A DNA stretch of 64,000 bases. It comes from Roseiarcus sp963823165. Lineage in GTDB: Bacteria > Pseudomonadota > Alphaproteobacteria > Rhizobiales > Beijerinckiaceae. Every line of letters starts with the position of its first letter. Positions within the stretch are counted from its first letter, which is position 1. The stretch spans positions 1-64,000 of the forward strand of contig CAWGKV010000012.1 in the NCBI GenBank assembly GCA_963823165.1, read 5' to 3'. This document shows, piece by piece, positions 62,039-64,000 of this stretch. The notes under the pieces are model-generated. The model was not told the DNA's origin and made no database searches. It was given only the letters and a program-made list of their open reading frames with translations. The position numbers and the translations under genes were made by a program.

Positions 62039-63325
62039 CTACTTTGGCGAGGCCGCGATCACATCCTCGAAAGTTCTCAATCCGGCGGCTGGCGCGTTGA
62101 CGAGAACCGCCATATTGCCCGGCGCATGCTGGTTCTTCCACATCTTGGTGTGCGCGAGGGGAATCTGCGCCCAGGGGAACACCTCGGACATGCAAGGATC
62201 GATCCGCCGCTCGATCACGAATTTGTTGGCGGCTGAAGCCTGTTTGAGGTTGGCGAAGTGCGAACCCTGGATACGCTTTTGCCGCATCCAGACGAACCGC
62301 GCGTCGAAGGTTAAGTTGAACCCTGTCGTGCCCGCGCAGAACACCACCATCCCGCCCCGCTTGACGACGAAACACGAGGTTGGAAACGTCTGCTCTCCCG
62401 GATGTTCGAACACCACGTCGACGTCCTTCCTGCCGGTGATGTCCCAGATCGCTTTGCCGAATTTGCGCGCCTCCGCCATGTAGGCGCTGTATTCGGGTGT
62501 GTTGACCTTCGGCAGCTGACCCCAGCAGCCGAAGTTCTTTCGGTTGACGGCGCCCTTCGCCCCGAGCGACATCACGTAGTCGCGCTTGTTTTCGTCGGAA
62601 ATCACCCCGATTGCGTTGGCGCCGGCGGCCGCGCAAAGCTGCACGCCAAAGACGCCGAGGCCGCCCGAGGCGCCCCATACGAGAACGTTGTCGCCCGGGC
62701 GGAGCCGGTGCGGCTCATGACCGAACAGCATGCGATACGCCGTCGCCAGCGTCAGGGTGTATGACGCGGCCTCTTCCCAGGTCAGGTGCTTTGGCCTCGT
62801 CATGAGCTGACGGTCCTGCACGCGGCAGAACTGGGCGAAAGAACCGTCGGGCGTCTCGTAGCCCCAGATCCTCTGCGAAGCCGAGAACATCGGGTCGCCG
62901 CCGTTGCATTCTTCGTCGTCGCCGTCGTCCTGGTTGCAATGAACGACGACTTCGTCGCCGACCTTCCACCGCTTGACCTTGCCGCCGACGGCCCACACAA
63001 TGCCCGACGCGTCGGAGCCGGCGATGTGATAGGGATTCTTATGGACGTCGAGGGGCGAGACCGGCTCGCCCAGCGCCGCCCAGATCCCATTATAATTGAC
63101 GCCCGCCGCCATCACGAAAACGAGCACGTCGTGGCTGTCGAGGGGCCAGGTGGGCACGACTTCAACCAGCATCGAATTCTCGGGAGGGCCGTGACGCTCC
63201 TTTCGGACGACCCATGCGTACATCGAGCTCGGCACGTGCCCCAATGGGGGAATCTCCCCGATCTCGTAAAGATCCTTGACCGGCGCTTCGGCCGGCAGAG
63301 TCTTGCTCGCGAGGCGAGTGTTCAT
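62039..63325 (-). CDS. ccr: Crotonyl-CoA carboxylase/reductase
   Basis: 428 aa, medium-chain dehydrogenase fold. N-terminal EIGEIPPLGHVPSSMYAWVV, VNYNGIWAALGEPVSPLDVH, IAGSDASGIVWAVG, the nucleotide site VLVWGASGGLGVFGVQL and GCWGQLPKVNTPEYSAYM. It converts crotonyl-CoA, CO2 and NADPH to ethylmalonyl-CoA, the key step of the ethylmalonyl-CoA pathway for C2 (and C1) assimilation without isocitrate lyase. Divergent from ecm, which acts two steps later. Full length. Confidence 0.96.
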   Translation of the reverse strand: MNTRLASKTLPAEAPVKDLYEIGEIPPLGHVPSSMYAWVVRKERHGPPENSMLVEVVPTWPLDSHDVLVFVMAAGVNYNGIWAALGEPVSPLDVHKNPYHIAGSDASGIVWAVGGKVKRWKVGDEVVVHCNQDDGDDEECNGGDPMFSASQRIWGYETPDGSFAQFCRVQDRQLMTRPKHLTWEEAASYTLTLATAYRMLFGHEPHRLRPGDNVLVWGASGGLGVFGVQLCAAAGANAIGVISDENKRDYVMSLGAKGAVNRKNFGCWGQLPKVNTPEYSAYMAEARKFGKAIWDITGRKDVDVVFEHPGEQTFPTSCFVVKRGGMVVFCAGTTGFNLTFDARFVWMRQKRIQGSHFANLKQASAANKFVIERRIDPCMSEVFPWAQIPLAHTKMWKNQHAPGNMAVLVNAPAAGLRTFEDVIAASPK

Positions 63326-63616
63326 GGGCTTCCTCGATTGACGGCGCCACAGCCGACCGCACTATCGGCGGTTACTTTATTGCGTTGCACAATGGAGCAT
63401 TGCTCTTCCTAGGTTGAAAATCAATCCCACTTTCGCCACGCCCCCGCGCCCGGTTGCGGATCGAACGGGCGCGCCTGCAAGTGGGCGTCTACGTTCCAGA
63501 AAAACGGCGCGATCGAGGTGTGGCGCATTTGCGCGTTTTCTGCGATTGTGCTCTGCACAAATCTTTTGTTTGGCGCCCGCTGCCGTGCGCCGACCGAGCG
63601 GCGTGAAAGGAGACCG
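63326..63616. other. Divergent ccr-ecm promoter region
   Basis: About 290 bases. Near the ccr side, ATTG (63379), CAATG (63390-63394) and CATTG (63398-63402) form overlapping inverted repeats: ATTG-CGTTGCA-CAAT and CAATG-GAG-CATTG. They lie about 55-75 bases before the ccr start and could bind a pathway regulator (RamB/ScfR- or CcrR-like). A GAAAGGAGA ribosome site precedes ecm. Long ORFs across this region are shadows. Confidence 0.6.
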
Positions 63617-64000
63617 ATGGCGGAAGCAGATGGGCAGGCGCCGGGGACGCGTCGAGATAAACCCTGGCTTTTTCGAACCTACGCCGGCCATTCGACCGCG
63701 CGTGAGTCGAACAGGCTCTATCGGCAGAACCTGGCCAAGGGGCAGACGGGGCTGTCCATTGCGTTCGACCTGCCGACCCAAAACGGCCTTGACAGCGATC
63801 ATCCCCTGGCGCGGGGCGAAGTCGGCAAGGTCGGCGTGGCGATTTCCCACATCGGCGACATGCGAGCCCTGTTCGAGGAGATCCCGCTGGCTTCGATGAA
63901 CACTTCGATGACCATCAACGCCACGGCGCCGTGGCTGATGGCGCTTTACATCGCCGCGGCCGACGAGCAGGGCGCGCCGCGCGAGCAACTCCAGGGCACG
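63617..64000 (+). CDS. ecm: Ethylmalonyl-CoA mutase, N-terminal part (gene runs off the window)
   Basis: From ATG 63617 (AAAGGAGA seven bases upstream) the frame stays open to the end of the window: 128 codons. It reads DKPWLFRTYAGHSTARESNR, LAKGQTGLSIAFDLPTQNGL, DSDHPLARGEVGKVGVAISH and MNTSMTINATAPWLMALYIA, the start of the large-subunit barrel of B12-dependent acyl-CoA mutases. The lack of the methylmalonyl-CoA mutase N-terminal extension and the neighbour ccr identify it as Ecm (formerly meaA). It isomerises ethylmalonyl-CoA to methylsuccinyl-CoA. Confidence 0.92.
   Translation, partial: MAEADGQAPGTRRDKPWLFRTYAGHSTARESNRLYRQNLAKGQTGLSIAFDLPTQNGLDSDHPLARGEVGKVGVAISHIGDMRALFEEIPLASMNTSMTINATAPWLMALYIAAADEQGAPREQLQGT

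Overview
The window comes from the chromosome of a GC-rich alphaproteobacterium, most likely order Hyphomicrobiales (Rhizobiales). The evidence is the ethylmalonyl-CoA pathway pair (crotonyl-CoA carboxylase/reductase and ethylmalonyl-CoA mutase), a CcrM-type cell-cycle DNA methylase, the secB/dnaQ/coaE and rpiA/DUF2059/gor gene groups, a Lon paralogue coupled to Hsp20, and alaS lying near a convergent icd. I see no rRNA, tRNA, CRISPR array, intact transposase or phage gene.

Layout. 1-874: the 3' end of alaS, followed by a scar in which a fragment of the icd 3' end and a fragment of a second alaS 3' end are joined. 875-16955: about 16 kb of accessory DNA between alaS and its old neighbour icd. 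It holds a one-gene type IIG restriction-modification enzyme (frameshifted) and a hybrid Ser/Thr-kinase/histidine kinase lacking its central ATPase block. Both lie between two copies of a 4 x 21 bp repeat. Next comes a zinc locus: a COG0523 GTPase, zur, znuACB and an OprB-type porin, with three matching Zur-box-like sites, then a SmtB-like ArsR regulator with a His-rich metal-binding protein. 16956-26046: housekeeping and small accessory genes (icd, a SLT/SPOR protein, metF with an ArsR-methyltransferase fusion regulator, a B3/B4 protein, a PsiF-like protein, prmB, ccrM, a creatininase-family protein). 26182-30578: ruvC-ruvA-[vapBC]-ruvB, a 51-aa membrane protein, xerD and a DUF167 gene; a toxin-antitoxin pair sits inside the ruvCAB operon. 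30579-33567: decayed DNA with repeats, adenylate cyclase fragments and a vapBC pair whose toxin is frameshifted. 33568-49786: dppABC without ATPases, an SGNH hydrolase and OpgC, recG, an RND pump and its adaptor, a TIGR02301 protein and a Nudix hydrolase, an NnrU-like protein and an IlvD/Edd dehydratase. 49847-56610: two toxin-antitoxin modules, a GNAT plus a PEP-mutase-family protein, a PEBP, and hsp20-lon. 57268-61873: secB, dnaQ, coaE, gor, DUF2059 and rpiA. 62039-64000: ccr and ecm, divergent.

How the genes work together. The 9.2-16.4 kb zinc locus is the most coherent unit. A zinc-shortage side (Zur, ZnuACB, GTPase, porin) lies next to what looks like a zinc-excess side (an ArsR protein carrying the exact SmtB alpha-5 ligand spacing, plus a two-repeat His-rich protein). 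The Zur-box-like site before the porin overlaps the znuB stop codon, which suggests a zinc-controlled outer-membrane porin. A second regulatory unit is the ArsR-methyltransferase fusion upstream of metF. It has a perfect 10-bp-arm palindrome over its own start codon and matches the idea of an S-adenosylhomocysteine-responsive (SahR-type) repressor. No wholly unknown multi-gene system is certain here. The best candidates for undescribed biology are the zinc porin circuit, the heptad-encoding 21-bp repeat family, the alaS/icd scar and the kinase with its ATPase block removed.
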